This document shows positions 27,901-40,094 of a stretch of 64,000 nucleotides of DNA, piece by piece. Where the stretch lies: contig VYZB01000293.1 of NCBI GenBank assembly GCA_013397455.1, forward strand, positions 819,108-883,107, written 5' to 3'. A model generated the notes under the pieces. The model was not told the DNA's origin. It saw only the letters and a list, made by a program, of their open reading frames with translations, and did no database searches. The first letter of the stretch is position 1. The number at the start of each line of letters is the position of its first letter. The translations under genes were made by a program, and so were the position numbers. This stretch comes from Crotophaga sulcirostris (Eukaryota; Chordata; Aves; Cuculiformes; Crotophagidae).

Positions 27901-30344
27901 CCAAAGCATCCCAAGAACCCCAATCCACTCATCGCACATACCTCTTTTTCCTAAATACTTCATATAATTATATATATATAAAAATACCAATATTTATTTT
28001 AGCAGAATTCTTAGTAACTTTTGTATTTCTTGATTTCATACTCTTCTTCTTAAGCTCAGAAAAATTTAAGTAAGATTATGAGAGCCCAGCAAATCTGTCA
28101 GAATAAGAAACACAGCAGTAGTTTGAACTAGAATTAAACAACAAAGAGGATACACTAATCTAGATTAATCTTACTAAGCATTGTCTACATTATGGCTTTC
28201 TTGTGTTCTTCATGGGCTGACATTATGATTATGAAGAAAACAGAACTATGCAGTGCCACACTGAAGACTCACGCGCTCCGCTACATTTTTCACAACCTGC
28301 TTCCCTCCAACGCCCAATATACACGTTTTCCACAGATGAACTTGGACAAAAAAGTTAGTATAACATTATAGAATACATTTTCAAGGTCACAAACAGAATT
28401 AATGAATTAAAAAAGCAAAAGGAAAGACTTAAAAGTACAAAAAATTTGAAGGTTCAACTGTTATTTCACAGGTGGAACATAATAAGCACACTGAAGCCTT
28501 TTTCAGGGCTACGTTAGCTATATTAATATAGTTGAAATGAAAAGTACTAAGAACAAGAAGGCTAAATAAAAAAATTAGAATTAGATAATTTGTATTCATG
28601 TCATCAATAAGAATTCAGATTTTCTAGCTGCTCCCTTGGGGCACATATGTAGAAATTGATGACAGTCTTTATTCACTGTAGTTTTGAACTACATCTATGA
28701 CCTTAAATATTAGTCTGAAACATCAAATATATCTTCTTTAGAGCATCACAGAAGTGTTTCCATGGTATTCAAAGTATTACAAACAGCTATTCTGACTTTA
28801 TGACATATGACTTTAGTTTGTTAAATGAAGAAGCGAGGCTTGTAAGTGGCTGGAGTAAGTTTGATCCAAATGAAGCATGGACAATGACTTTTCTTCTGCT
28901 TTTTTTTCTTCCCCCTCTTCTGTGTTTTTTTTTCATGTGTATGTGGGGGTGGGTGGGGAATTGTCTATGTGAGATCGGCAGTTAGCTAAATTTCTTCAAC
29001 TGTTACTGAAGAGCCAACATAAAATTTTTGGCTCGCTGTCCCTAAGGAAAAGGATGACAGCAGCTACAAGGCAAGAAAGACAACACAACAAAAATCCAAT
29101 TAATGAAGCAACCCTTCAAAATATGCAGAATGCTAACTTGAAGCTGATAATTCATAACTTGCGATGTTCCTGCTGGGTTTTTTTCTGCTTTGAGTTGCGT
29201 GCAGAAGGGCAACGCGCAGTAATCAGAGCACATCAGTAGACAAAAGAGACTCCTGAATTTTAACCTTGTCAGCACCACAGTGGTGGGATCTCTTGATAAT
29301 TTTGATAATTTAATTTGTTATTTCTTTAGGAAGTAGGAATTCTGTTAGGTAATTATTGCTCTGGGCTCAGTCTGGGCCTGAGCACATCTTAGTTGTGGGA
29401 TGCAACAACACTTCCCAGATACAGAGTCTTCAAATGCGTACTGGACATGTTTCAGCTCCATGCTGAGCTCCAGGTACTTGACGTCCCCCTCCAGCACAGG
29501 GGTAGGAAGATTTACCCATACAGGCTACAAGGAAACTGCAGCAGACATCAGCCACTTCATGAACAGAACTTCAGTGTCCTGCTATGCAATTTTTATACAG
29601 CCTGTTTCCCCCTCTCTCCTTGTGTAATTTCAGGACTACTATACACTTCGGTTTCGTTGTTACCGTAGTGAAGATTAATTTGATGACGTTAAAAACAGGA
29701 AGTGCTACAGTTGTTTAGCTTCTAGCATTGATTAAAGTCAGAGATATTAAATACACACAGAGATATCATGCTTTTGCCCCAGATCTCTTCCCCGAAAATG
29801 TAAAATGTCATAGCATATATCCTCCTAATTGGCTGTAGGCTCCAGATTTCCTGATCACAACTAACTTTTCTTCTTTTTAACCTTCACTTGAAAACAGATT
29901 TATCACAGTAAGGTCATTATGTTTAACTCAATTCTATTCCTAGTGCAGAATAAAAAGAGGGAAAAAGTAATGTTTTTCTGATGCTCTCAGTTTTAACATA
30001 CACCATTCTATTTTACTAACAACACAAAAACATTCACATTTTACAGAGCTGAATCAGATTAGAGAATAAACTTTTAGAGGGTTTTTTTCTTTTAATTAAA
30101 AAGTACTAATTTCTTGAAACTACAACTGTTTTCAAATTTTACCTAAAACAGAAAAAGCAGAGCACAATTTAGGCAATATGCAGTATGTTATCACTTAAGT
30201 TAATGTGGTTTATATTTATTTAAAAATAATTTTATTTATTCCTTTCCCTATAAACTATTTGTTAATTTAAATATGAAATAAACCATTCACCACCCTTCGC
30301 AAAGCAGCCATTTCAGAAATAAATGAAAAAAAAAACAAAACACT

Positions 30345-30535
30345 GTGAGCATGGTCTAATGCTAGAACAGGTTGCCTTGAGAGGTCACAGATTCTCCATC
30401 CTCAGAGATGCTCAGAACCTGACTGGACATGGTCCTGAGCAACCTGCTGGAGTTGACCCGGCTTTGAGAAGGGGCCTCTCCCAGAGGATCACCAGAGGCA
30501 TCTTTGTACCTCAACCATTCTGTCATCTGTGACAA
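30345..30535 (+). repeat. CR1 3' end fragment
   Basis: Sense-strand CR1 3' region: gaacaggttgccttgagagg, then cctgactggacatggtcctg and agcaacctgctggagttgac, ending near ccattctgtcatctgtg, the degenerate terminal repeats. Confidence 0.88.
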
Positions 30536-30639
30536 CAGCAGCTGTTAAGAAAGGTGCACCAAAACCACTGAACTGCCCAAGAGTCTTTTGTCCAAAACTC
30601 ATCACGCTGAACAGGAAGATGACCATTAGCTGTACCAAA

Positions 30640-31080
30640 CTTTAACTAGGAAATTACAAGGATTTTGAAACAGAGGAGTGACTTTGGCAAGAAGCACAAA
30701 CATTTGTGACAGCAAGGAGAGATAGTGGAGAGGAAGCAGCAGCCTTCAGATGGGGTCTGTCCCTGCTGGCAATGTCCACAGGGCACCTTGACTCCTGCTC
30801 AAGCTGTAGCACAGCCTGCTCGTGGAGCACCAAGAGCAGCCTGCACCCAGAAGTGGGTTGGCAGAGCAGAGGCAGAGGCAGCACACAAGGACCCCACCTC
30901 GGGGTGCAGGGACACCTCCTTGCTGGGAGGGTGCATCAGTGGGGTGTTGTGAGCAGCAGGGGTGCACAAAGCTGGGCAGCTGTGTCTCCTGTAGGAGGGG
31001 TGCACGCCCAGGGGAGCCCACACAGTCAGAGTGGCATACAACCATGGTGGGGAGAGGTGATCAGAAAGTTCAGGGAGAGG
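30640..31080. other. GC-richer, CpG-poor block of unknown origin
   Basis: About 440 bp whose composition departs sharply from the surrounding AT-rich intron: many CAG/CTG words, several gggtgca words, few CpG. Overlapping open frames occur in several phases on both strands (for example 30706-31131 plus and 31045-30746 minus), which is what stop-poor GC-rich DNA gives by chance. The translated products show no recognisable domain. It could be an unrecognised repeat or degraded retroelement that entered next to the CR1 tail at 30535. Confidence 0.4.
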
Positions 31081-31324
31081 GGAGAAAAATGCTTAGAAAT
31101 TTTCAGGTGTTTAGTAATATTTTGTGTCTAGTGTTTAGCTCTTATATTACTGATATTGATCCTGAATGCATCATTAACTGATTGTCAAGTATCTTTAACA
31201 AACCAGTAAATTAATTTCATCCTGATTCATCTTAGACTACTTGGGCTGAGCAGTTTTTCCCTTTTAAGTACCACACACAGTGCTTTGGCTTTTACGTCCA
31301 TGGGTCCCTCTTTAAAGAAGATTG

Positions 31325-31500
31325 TTAGTGAAAGACGGGATCTATTTGACAAAGTGGAGTAAGAGCCACTTTGCCAAGAAGCTGGCCAACCTAACAAGGA
31401 GGGTTTTGAAACAGGCATGGCAGGGGGATGTTGATAACAGTTTGCAAGTAAGCATGGGAAGGGACTTGAGACAATACTACAGTGGAGGAGTACTAAGTTC
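31325..31500 (+). repeat. Possible CR1 5'-region fragment
   Basis: A G-rich segment (caaggagggttttgaaaca, then catggcagggggatgttga) resembles the start region of some avian CR1 subfamilies, upstream of ORF2. The resemblance is from memory and weak. Confidence 0.25.
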
Positions 31501-33296
31501 TTCGATACATTTATTACACAATCCAGATACCAAAATAATTTAAGAAAACAAAACTGTGAAAAAGCTAAAAAATAAAAACTCCCGACTAGATATATTTTGC
31601 TTCTCTTACATCACTATAGTCCTACAGTTTTGTTGTGACTTATTAGAAAAACATTAAACAACTTTGTGTATTACAGAAGCCTCCCCAGTACAATTACTCA
31701 ATCTTCAAACTTCAACACAGCTTGCATATGGGCCCAAACACCAGCAGGAGACTTACAACTATTCCCAATGCAGAATATAGCTGTGTTATGTTTGGAGAGG
31801 GTTTTGATTTTTTTTATTGTTACTAAATATTTCATTAAAAAACACCTCACTGGTATGTATATAAGATGACCTACCTTACCCTAGTTAACTACATATAAAT
31901 GTCCTCTCTCTGCCTGGAACTGAAGATTTAAGAGAGAAAACTTGATGAAGTGTCATTATCAAGTTACCTTAAATGCAAGTAACATAGTGGTATACACAGC
32001 ATCATTTTACTCAATGGCTTTGATGTATAATAAACCATAATTTCACAGTCAGAAGTGTGTAGCTGAGCTGTCAAACTAAGCAAAAATTAGAACCTATGAG
32101 TACTATTCCTCATTTTCCTACTACCTTCATGTCTCTTTCACAGGAAAACAATTGCTTTATTTCTTTGAAGCAATGATCTCCTTCCTACAAGATTCAGAAA
32201 AGTAGATCTCGCACAATTTTATTTTTCCAGTATGCATGACCTTTCAACTACATTTTAGTTATTAACAAATAATACACAACGCATCAGCTCACATGCGGTT
32301 CCATATGTATATAGGCACAGACATGCATAATACTTGCTTAGTATTAAAATTAAATAACCTAAAGATTAACTCTATTACCCAAACTGTGCTTAATATTTTA
32401 AACAAATGTTAGGCACTACCTTAGCTTTTAAACCTTTTGCAGTTTGACTTTTATAAAGCATGAGCTAATATGAAATTTTATCTAGGCTTATTATAGGCTT
32501 TATAATAGCTTCAAGAAGACATTTAGACTTTTAGCGAAACTCTAAAATAATAATGAATATTTGTTTATGGTTTCAGCTGACTCTTCAGTATTCTTTTATT
32601 CCCCTGATTTTATGGTAAACATTTTTTTAACCAACATCTTTTTAACACAGGTATCATTCCCAACCCTAAGGGATCTTTGTTTTATACTTTGAGGCTGCTA
32701 ATCACATACATATAAAGTACATTTTATTGCCCTACTTCTGTTCTAGCTCATTAAACACAGCTGCTTTCAATGGTCAGGAAAAAGTAACAAAATACAACAT
32801 GTAAAAGAACCAAACTGACTGAAAATGGAGTGGTTGCTCAAAATCCACAGAGTGGCTTTGTAGCTGTTTCTTCATAGAGTTACAGAACAAGCAACAGCTT
32901 ATGGATAATGTTTCAGAAGAGGTTATGTAAACCAGCAAGTGAAGCAGGTTGTTCCATTTCAGTACAACCAGTGTTAAAAAAACCACACATTTATTTCACA
33001 TCTAAAAATCTTCCTGTCTTCCACAAGAATTGGTTTGTCAATAACCAATTATTTTGAAATACGGTGAGAAAACATTTTCTGCTCCAATAAAGAATATTGG
33101 CTTTTTTTCAGTAGCAAATTCTGAAGGCTCTATACCACAATCTATTTTTAGACAAGATCACAAGATAGCAAGAAATGAAATAACTTAGCCTGTAATAAAT
33201 ATACCTTAACGTAAATGGTTACAATATTGGAAAGGTTTTACAACTGAAAACAATCCAGATGAGTGTGGAGAAGACAGTTCAGAAAAAAAAATTATT

Positions 33297-33497
33297 CTAA
33301 GGTATAGGTTTATCTGTTTCCAGAAGATCTGGAACAGATTTCAAACTTTCATTCATGGTCTCCTTTGTACAAATCTGTATTTTCAGTACCTTGAGATAAA
33401 CAAATGCTGACAGGATGAGGATGTTAGTCGCCAGGATGATAAAATACCAGATGTGGTAAATTTCTGCCTGACTACTTAGCCAAATACTTCCATGAGA
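33297..33497 (-). CDS. Unrecognised 66-codon frame with one membrane span (candidate small protein or relic)
   Basis: On the minus strand, reading is open from 33497 to a TAG at 33299-33297. The predicted product has a short polar start (SSQAEIYH), one hydrophobic segment of about 20 residues (residues ~15-36, IWYFIILATNILILSAFVYL), then a lysine-containing tail ending in a DLLETDKPIP-like stretch. Codon use is strikingly gene-like for this intron: many ctg, ctc and atc codons in the hydrophobic part, against an AT-rich background. Upstream, at 33511-33512, a pyrimidine tract gtttttcag could be a splice acceptor. The frame has no ATG before the hydrophobic segment. The nearest ATG (33486 region) is one base out of phase and stops after five codons, so this is either an internal/terminal exon, a frameshifted relic, or chance. 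I do not recognise the family. It lies in GPC5 intron 1 on the same strand. Confidence 0.35.
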   Translation of the reverse strand, partial: SHGSIWLSSQAEIYHIWYFIILATNILILSAFVYLKVLKIQICTKETMNESLKSVPDLLETDKPIP

Positions 33498-36400
33498 TCA
33501 AATTCAGAGTCTGAAAAACCCCAAAACAGACCAAGGACTGTCAAAACACACAGTCTTTTAAAAGCCAGCACTGAAATGCCATAGGACCTGGAAGCTGTTG
33601 TTCAAACCAGTGGTTTAAGGCAAAATGGATTTTCAACCTGCCCAGCTGCACTTCCAGAGATGGTCCTTTCTACACATTGCTTTCAGAGGACACCACAGGT
33701 AACACTGTAGTAGAGGTATGGCTCCTTCCTAACATGTTACACTACACCCACTGTCTGCAAAAAGCCTTCCTATTTCTAAGACTACTTGAATTGCAGTGGT
33801 GGGAACCCTGAAAATGCACAGTGCCTTAGCATTACAAGAGCATCATATTGGATCTAGGGAAGATTCAAAGGCAAAGCCCATCTAGTGAGGACAGTCAGTT
33901 CCTTACTACAGGATACCAGCCAAAAGCAATGTAGACATGAGCCAATCTACTCCACTCAGCAGAAGAGCCAGGAGTTGGTCCCTTGTTCTCTATTATAACC
34001 AGATATATAACCAGATCAAGTCCTAAGGCTACAGAGCACTACTGACTTCCTGGTGAAGCGGAAATATGGGAGACAGGGAAAGGGAAGTTGCTACATAGTT
34101 GAGCCCATTTTTTTCTGCTGGTTTTAACCTCAAAATATTATAAGAATTGTTTCATAGCGATCCAGAGGTAAATTGTTTCATTTTCTGGATCCAGAGGTGA
34201 AATACTACTTGTATTCAGGAACTAACAGTTCACACACACACAAAAAAATTATGTTGTAGGCAACAATCTTAACAAAAACAGTACTTATGATATGACAGAG
34301 CAATTCACTCTCTTTCGCTGCCGAGCACATACGGGATAAAAAACGGGAATTCTTCGAGAAAGTGGTTTAGATTAAACTACCAGAAATTGAGCACAGGAAA
34401 TTAAAAAAAACGTAAAAAAAACTATTTTACCTACAACTTTTTTTTTTTTAAATAATCCATGTCATACACAAACACACACAAAAAAACCCCACCTCCAAAA
34501 GGCCATAAAGGCTTTTTTATATGTAATTCATGCTTTGCATATTTATTGCTTCTCCGCACATTGAAAGGGTTTTTGGAGGATTTTTAATGGCCAAGGTTTT
34601 TCTATACGGTCCCAACAACATCACACTTGTCACACCGAACTAGACAGGGGAAAAAAAAAGTATTTTTGCAACTAACATTTAAAATTAGTATGAAAGTGAT
34701 AAATATTTCAATGTAGCATATGATGGGACTGAGTATAAGTCTGTAACACAGTTCACAAACCACCACTAGAAAAGACTGAGTACAGTTAGTCAAGTTTCTT
34801 CATTGCTGGGGGGCAGCAATAACAACTTTGGTTTTGCTAAAGATATTAATTTATCTTTAATATTAGTCGCCAATTTTAACACCATGATACCGTATGTTTT
34901 GTGAATGATAACACAAACTCAAATTCAATATCACTTTTGTGCATATACCTGGAATTATTGCATATGATGATAGAAATATTTTTGCTCCTTTAAAGATCCA
35001 TGAGCTACATACAATTGCTGCAAAACTAATTACATAAAATAACACATGGGGTTTTTGAGCTAACATATACTCAAAATATGGACACATGGCAGTCCACAAA
35101 TGGAACAGAACTACAATTTGCATGATTTACTACTATAAGGCTCCTTATTTTTTATTACCACTAAGAAGAGGAAAAAATACAATTGTGAATGCTACAGTCT
35201 TTTATTTTAATATATGCAATGAAAACAAGACAAATATAAGCCAACTTTTTCCCTATAATTTTATTGACTGTAGAGGCAGCCTTCCACTGTAAAAAAAATT
35301 CACACACCAACTAATACCCCACTCCTTTTCAACTAGCAGTCCTTCTCCATGTAAAAGGTGTGGTTCAGCTTAAGACAGTTAAATGAAGGTTTCTTTATAC
35401 AAGCTAAGTCTAAGGTACAACTAAAATAAAGACATGTAGGGAATACAATACAGGCAAAGGATCTATGCAGCTCTCTCTGAAGTCAACACCTAACAGTTGA
35501 TAGTTGAGTAGCTCCTAGATGCCACTGGCTGCACCTACCATAGATGCTCCCTGTGGGCAACCGCACAGTGAGATCGCCAAGGTATGTCCCACCTGCCACC
35601 GCTCCAGAAAGAGGAAAATCTCTCAGAGGTACTGCATCTGCTGGCCCCATGGGGATAATCCAGAGATTCTAAGGAAACTCAAATGATGCTAGATGCCTAC
35701 ATTCAAGAAACAGAATTAAGCCTTATAAAGGCAGTTTTGACACCTACTTTCACAAGTGGACACGTACAGAAAGTGGTTTTATGTATGTGAGTATTACACA
35801 CAAACACACTTCTAAGTGCCACTAGAAAAAAATTTAAAATATTTTTCATTTCTTGTCTAAAAAAAGAAGGCTTAATATAGAACATCACTAGCAAAAGTAA
35901 CATTTCTTTCCTCTTCACATTATGTTTCCAAGCCCACAGATATCTTCAATGACACCTAAACCTTCTAAAATACTCATTTAATGCCCATTTTCTTGTCATC
36001 CCCAATTCTGAGCAGATTTTGCTGCTCACAATTATTTGTTTCGTTTACCTCAACAGCACTCAAAGCCAGAACTCTGATGCTGTACTCAACTCCCTGGCAG
36101 CTGGACTTTTCCAGGCTGCCCACAGCAATGCAATTTCTTCAAAGAGTGAAAGGCTGCTGACCACGCAGCTGCACCTCCTGCTGACTGCTGCTTGGCAGGG
36201 CAGCAGTGGCAAGAGGAATTCTTTTATTACTCTTATAAGTCAAAACTGGCTTTTGCTTCAGGAACAGGAAATAGTGAAAAAATCAAAACAAGAGAATGAG
36301 AGTGGTGTTATAAAAGTGTTATAGAGGAAGGGAAGAAATCAGAGAGCCGGGCAGAAGAAACATCCAAAAGATAGAATAGTTCTTTCCTCCTGAGGCAATG

Positions 36401-37329
36401 TTTCTTCCCTATCCCCAGTATACAGGTGAACATAGGTTATCAAAATAAATTACAGTGGCAGAGGAAGTGTAGTACTTACAGAATGAGAAGAACATAGATA
36501 AACTGATACCATATCATTCATACTGATGTTATTCACACAAACAACCAACACAAAGCAATTAAATCACTGACAGGGCTTTGACTCAGATTTCACTTCCCAG
36601 ACATCTTCATTTGCACAGTACCTACCTAATCAGGCTTTCCAATTATTTATTTTCTTTTTAGGGAAAACAATAATAAAATCTTTAGCTAAGGACAATATAA
36701 GAAGACAATGCATACTGACAAACATACTGATAGCCTAAACATAGCACTTTGATTTGTAAACTATACACATCAGTATTGTGTTAAATTTGGGATTATCTGT
36801 TATTTTTTAAATTAGAGTCATTAAAAAGTCATTAGTCATTAAAAAGCTGCATTTTTAAGTGATTCCTTTAGGAATAAACATAGTATGTGTTATCTTAACT
36901 TGCAGAGGTAATAAAAGCCACTCAGATCACTCATTTTCTTTCAGGAAAGCACTGACTCACATTTACTAGTCCACTTGTCATCTATACATGAGCACGCTTT
37001 ACGATACATGTTAAAAAAAAAGTGTTTTCCAACTCTATATCCCTAGCCATGAAAATACCTGCATCTTAATGTTGTGATTAGCACTCTGAAATCAACGGAG
37101 GTTCTTACAAGGTTGGAAACAAACCCCAAATCTAAGAAGGTACATTTTACTACATACATGCTCTGCAATGGCATTTGTTATCCATTGAAAAGTTAAGTTT
37201 TTTTTATATAAATGCTAGGACGTACTCAAATTGCCATTACTTCCCAGGAATTTTATTCAGTTACAGCCACAGCCAGACATCCAGCAGACAAAATGCGCAG
37301 AGCCACCACTCACAACGGTGCGAAACGTT

Positions 37330-38240
37330 TTCATTTCACACAAGAGTGAACTCCACCGGTTCGGTGGCGGTGCCCGTCCTTCTGGGTGCGCTCCGGCACC
37401 TGCCCACGGACGGCTCGGAGCTGGAGCCGGCTCTGCCTGCTCCTCACCACGCGCGCTGGTAGCGGGCACAAGGGGGTTTCAGGCAGGTGTCGCGGCGCTC
37501 GGGGCTCTGCAGAGCCCACCCGCCGGGAAGTGCGGTTCTCTCTCTAGCACGGGGCCACGCACACCGCCCCGCCAGCCCGCGCAGCAGCCGCAGGCGCAGG
37601 GGTGCGGGCAGGGGGCAACCCAGGTGCCCCGCGGAGCCGCAGCTGGAGCGGAGCGAGCGAGCCCCGGCACCACCCACTGAACCGCCGCAACGGCACCAAA
37701 TTCAAAATTCAAACCCACGTCCCCGCCTCGGGCGAGCCGAGCGGCCGCCGGGAGCAAACCCCGACCCTCGCCTCCCCCTCACCTGCTCGCGGCGCCTCCG
37801 GGATGCCTCGCAGGGGGCCGAGCTGCCGCAGCTGCAAAACTTTCCGGGCGCCCTCGCAGCTCGGCGGCGGCTCTGCAGCCCCCGAGGCAGCGGCCAGGAG
37901 CAGGAGGACACTGAGCCTCCTGCCCGCCATGGCCCGTCAGCCGCCGCAGCGCGACCGAGGCGCCCCTAAATCGGCCGGCGCGGGGGAACGCTGCCAGCGC
38001 CGCCCGCCGGGACCCTCCCCCGGCCCGGCCCGGCCCCCCCGCCCGCCGCGCCCCCTCACGCGAAGGGAGCCCCCCCCGGGGCCGGGGGCCGCAGCAGGGG
38101 GGCGCTGCCCACCGCCCGTGTCGTCCGGGCGCGGGGATGGGCACGGCTCGTTTGGGGAGGGCGAGGGACCCCACGGACACCCGGGGTGGGGAGGAGGAAC
38201 CTGCAGGGGACGGAAGCGATGCGTTGGTATGCACGTAGTA
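37330..38240 (-). promoter_or_regulatory. GPC5: GPC5 CpG island and promoter
   Basis: A sharp rise in G+C and CpG density surrounds coding exon 1, in otherwise AT-rich DNA. No TATA box is visible on the minus strand upstream of the ATG, which fits a dispersed CpG-island promoter. The 5' UTR and start sites should lie at 37931-38240. Runs of G on the minus strand at about 38016-38050 could form a quadruplex. The many overlapping long frames here on both strands (for example 37602-38318 plus) are by-products of stop-poor GC-rich sequence. Confidence 0.85.
37783..37930 (-). CDS. GPC5: GPC5 coding exon 1 (signal peptide and mature N-terminus)
   Basis: The ATG at 37930-37928 sits in a strong Kozak context (G at -3, G at +4) inside a CpG island. 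The 148 bp encode 49 residues plus the first base of a glycine codon, then the splice donor GTGAGG. Residues 1-19 (MAGRRLSVLLLLAAASGAA) form a signal peptide for entry into the secretory pathway. The next part, SCEGARKVLQL followed by RGIPEAPRA, aligns with the first cysteine and helix of glypican-5. Joined to exon 2 the frame continues in phase into VDLQVC, as in mammalian GPC5. The exon structure (a short first coding exon followed by a ~160-bp exon 2) and the neighbouring miR-17-92 cluster both support GPC5 over GPC3 or other family members. The start is chosen because it is the first ATG with a signal peptide behind it; the 5' UTR is not mapped. Confidence 0.94.
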
Positions 38241-38923
38241 ACCCCCAAAAAGCAGGAAAAAAAGAGTTGTGTAGTGCTTTTAGGAACTGTTCGCGATAGG
38301 CTTACAAACTGGCAGTAACACACACAGTTGGCTTCAGATGCCAATCTCTTTCTTTCCTAAATTCAACTATCTTGAAGATGTCTTCAAAAGTTTGTTTTCT
38401 TAGGCGAAATTGACAAAGGACCAGTTCACAAAACCCTCTCATTGTCTCCAAGCAGGAATCCAATGGCATCTGTTAGAGCAGCCAAGGCAACAGCTGGGAC
38501 TCATCAGTTACCTTTTAAATAGCTTCCTTGATGGCAGAATCAAGAATCCCCTCCACACACACCTTACCCCTTACAGCTGGAAATTGTTCTTAGTCCATTT
38601 TGAAGCTGCTGGTGGTCATTCAGCACTGCATAGCATTAGTCTATCCCAGCTTTTACTTTAAAATATGTCTTTTATCTCTGGTAGCAATTTCAACACAAGA
38701 CTGCAAAAATAGTTCTAAGTGTCAATTTATCCTGTGCATCCATTGACATGTAAGTTATTAAAACTTGTGCTAGAGATCAACCATTTCAATGCTGAGCAAA
38801 ACAATACAAGAATGGCATCACGTTATCCAGTCTAAGGAGTGAAAATTCGTAAGGAGCAGAGAGGACTAGTACTTCCCATTTTTGAAGCATCTATACTTCT
38901 GGTCTTGGCAACTTCCTTCTATC
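38241..38923. other. Intergenic spacer upstream of GPC5
   Basis: Between the CpG island and the LTR element. AT-rich, with no recognisable gene or repeat; the 83-codon frame at 38410-38661 has no family resemblance. Confidence 0.6.
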
Positions 38924-39720
38924 TGTCCTGGGTTTGGTTGGGATAGGGTCAGTCTTCAGTAGCTGCAGCTTTTCAGTAGCTGCAGCATTTTAGGTTTAGT
39001 GTGAGAAGTAGGTTGATGACACATATGGGTTTTAGTTGTGGTTAGGCAGTGTTTATGCTCAGCTGGGATAGAATTAACTTTCTTATCAGCAGCTGCTGTT
39101 TTCTCTAGACTCCAGTATGACCAGAACGCTGAAAAATACTGATGTTTATAGTTGTTGCTGGAGAAACTGAGGACCTTTCTCAGTTTTTCATGTTTTACAA
39201 GTAAGCAAGCGGTGTATTACGTTGGGAGGAGCAGAACCAGGACAGCTGACTCAAACTGGCCAAGAAAGTATTCCATACTATAAACTTCATGTTCAGTATA
39301 AATAAGGAAGTTTTTGACGGACAGCCCTTTTTCCCTTCGGCCCTGCTCTTGGTGATCCTTTGTTTTCAGCACTCCTGCTTCCAATGCCCTGTTCCCATGT
39401 GCTTCAAGGTTGTTTTCTGTGTTTGGTGATCTCGAGGCTGTGATCTCCATGCCCACTAGAACTACTGTGGTCATGGTGTTCACTGCTGGGAGCACACATT
39501 CCATGACCACAGGCTGCTGAATATAGTTTTGTATATTTTACTAGTAGTAGTATTAGTATTATCATTAGTGTTGGGGGTTTATTATTATAATGAAACTGGT
39601 TTTATTTCAACCCATGAGTCTTCCTTTCCTTTTCAGATTCATCCCCCTGGTTGGGGAGAGACGATAGAGCATTTTGCCTATTGTTTAGATACCAGCGAAG
39701 TGCTAAACTAGGATAGTTCA
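38924..39720 (+). repeat. 5' LTR of the ERVL-type element
   Basis: About 797 bp. It begins tgtcctgggtttgg, contains a TATA box (TATAAATA at 39297-39304), and has the U5-side motif tttcaacccatgagtcttcc. A 17-bp unit around tcagtagctgcagc is duplicated near 38956-38990, and a second copy of the LTR start (cagctgggatagaatt) appears at about 39061. The LTR has therefore gained an internal duplication, which explains why it is longer than the 3' LTR. Confidence 0.78.
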
Positions 39721-39723
39721 TTT

Positions 39724-39741
39724 TGGCACCCAACATGGGGC
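39724..39741 (+). other. Primer-binding site (lysine tRNA type)
   Basis: The 18-mer tggcacccaacatggggc immediately follows the 5' LTR. It matches the complement of the tRNA-Lys 3' end (the 'TGGCGCCCAACGTGGGGC' type) except at two positions, and both differences are CpG-to-CpA changes as expected from methylation decay. Confidence 0.75.
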
Positions 39742-40094
39742 TTGAAGGGTTCAAGATAATGACAGCTTTGATTGGAATGTGCTAGATCAAATTTATAGCT
39801 GTTAAGCTATTAATTGGCAGGCTTCTGTGCTTGCCATGGGGCTTGCTTGCCTGACTATATATTAGAATCCAGTGCTTGCTAGTGGCTGCTTTTTGCTTTC
39901 GCTGCTTGCTGTACTGCTCGTCACCTTACTCTGTTGTGCCTGGGAACATTCTGATAACAGCAATGGCCATATGCCTGGGCTGGCAGATGGCCAGAGCATC
40001 ACTGCTGTTTCTGGGCTGCTGTACTGGACACGCTGCAACTCCAGTGTGAACTCAAAAACAAAGGGACTGGGACCTGTGGATGAATTCACATGGG

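Larger units (their letters stand above)
23144..37782 (-). other. GPC5: GPC5 intron 1
   Basis: The 14,639-bp intron between the donor GTGAGG at 37782-37777 and the acceptor AG at 23145-23144. It is AT-rich and poor in repeats for its length. It holds CR1 tails (23455-23605, 30345-30535), a small tandem duplication (24865-24906), a GC-richer block (30640-31080), a possible CR1 5' piece (31325-31500) and a coding-looking frame (33297-33497). I see nothing else supportable in 24910-30340, 31510-33290 or 33500-37330. The open frames at 27650-27967 and 36019-36324 (plus) have no recognisable family. Confidence 0.9.

Noticed and set aside
27650..27967. 105-codon plus frame in GPC5 intron 1
   Set aside because: No recognisable domain or signal; the length is compatible with chance in 64 kb of six frames.
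30706..31131. 141-codon plus frame as a gene
   Set aside because: Several frames of similar length overlap on both strands, with low-complexity composition and no domain.
36019..36324. 101-codon plus frame upstream in GPC5 intron 1
   Set aside because: No family resemblance, no good translation start, and antisense to the gene.
37602..38318. 238-codon plus-strand frame and other long frames over the GPC5 CpG island
   Set aside because: Composed of Pro, Arg, Gly and Ala from GC-rich DNA, overlapping in several phases on both strands; the minus-strand GPC5 exon explains the locus.
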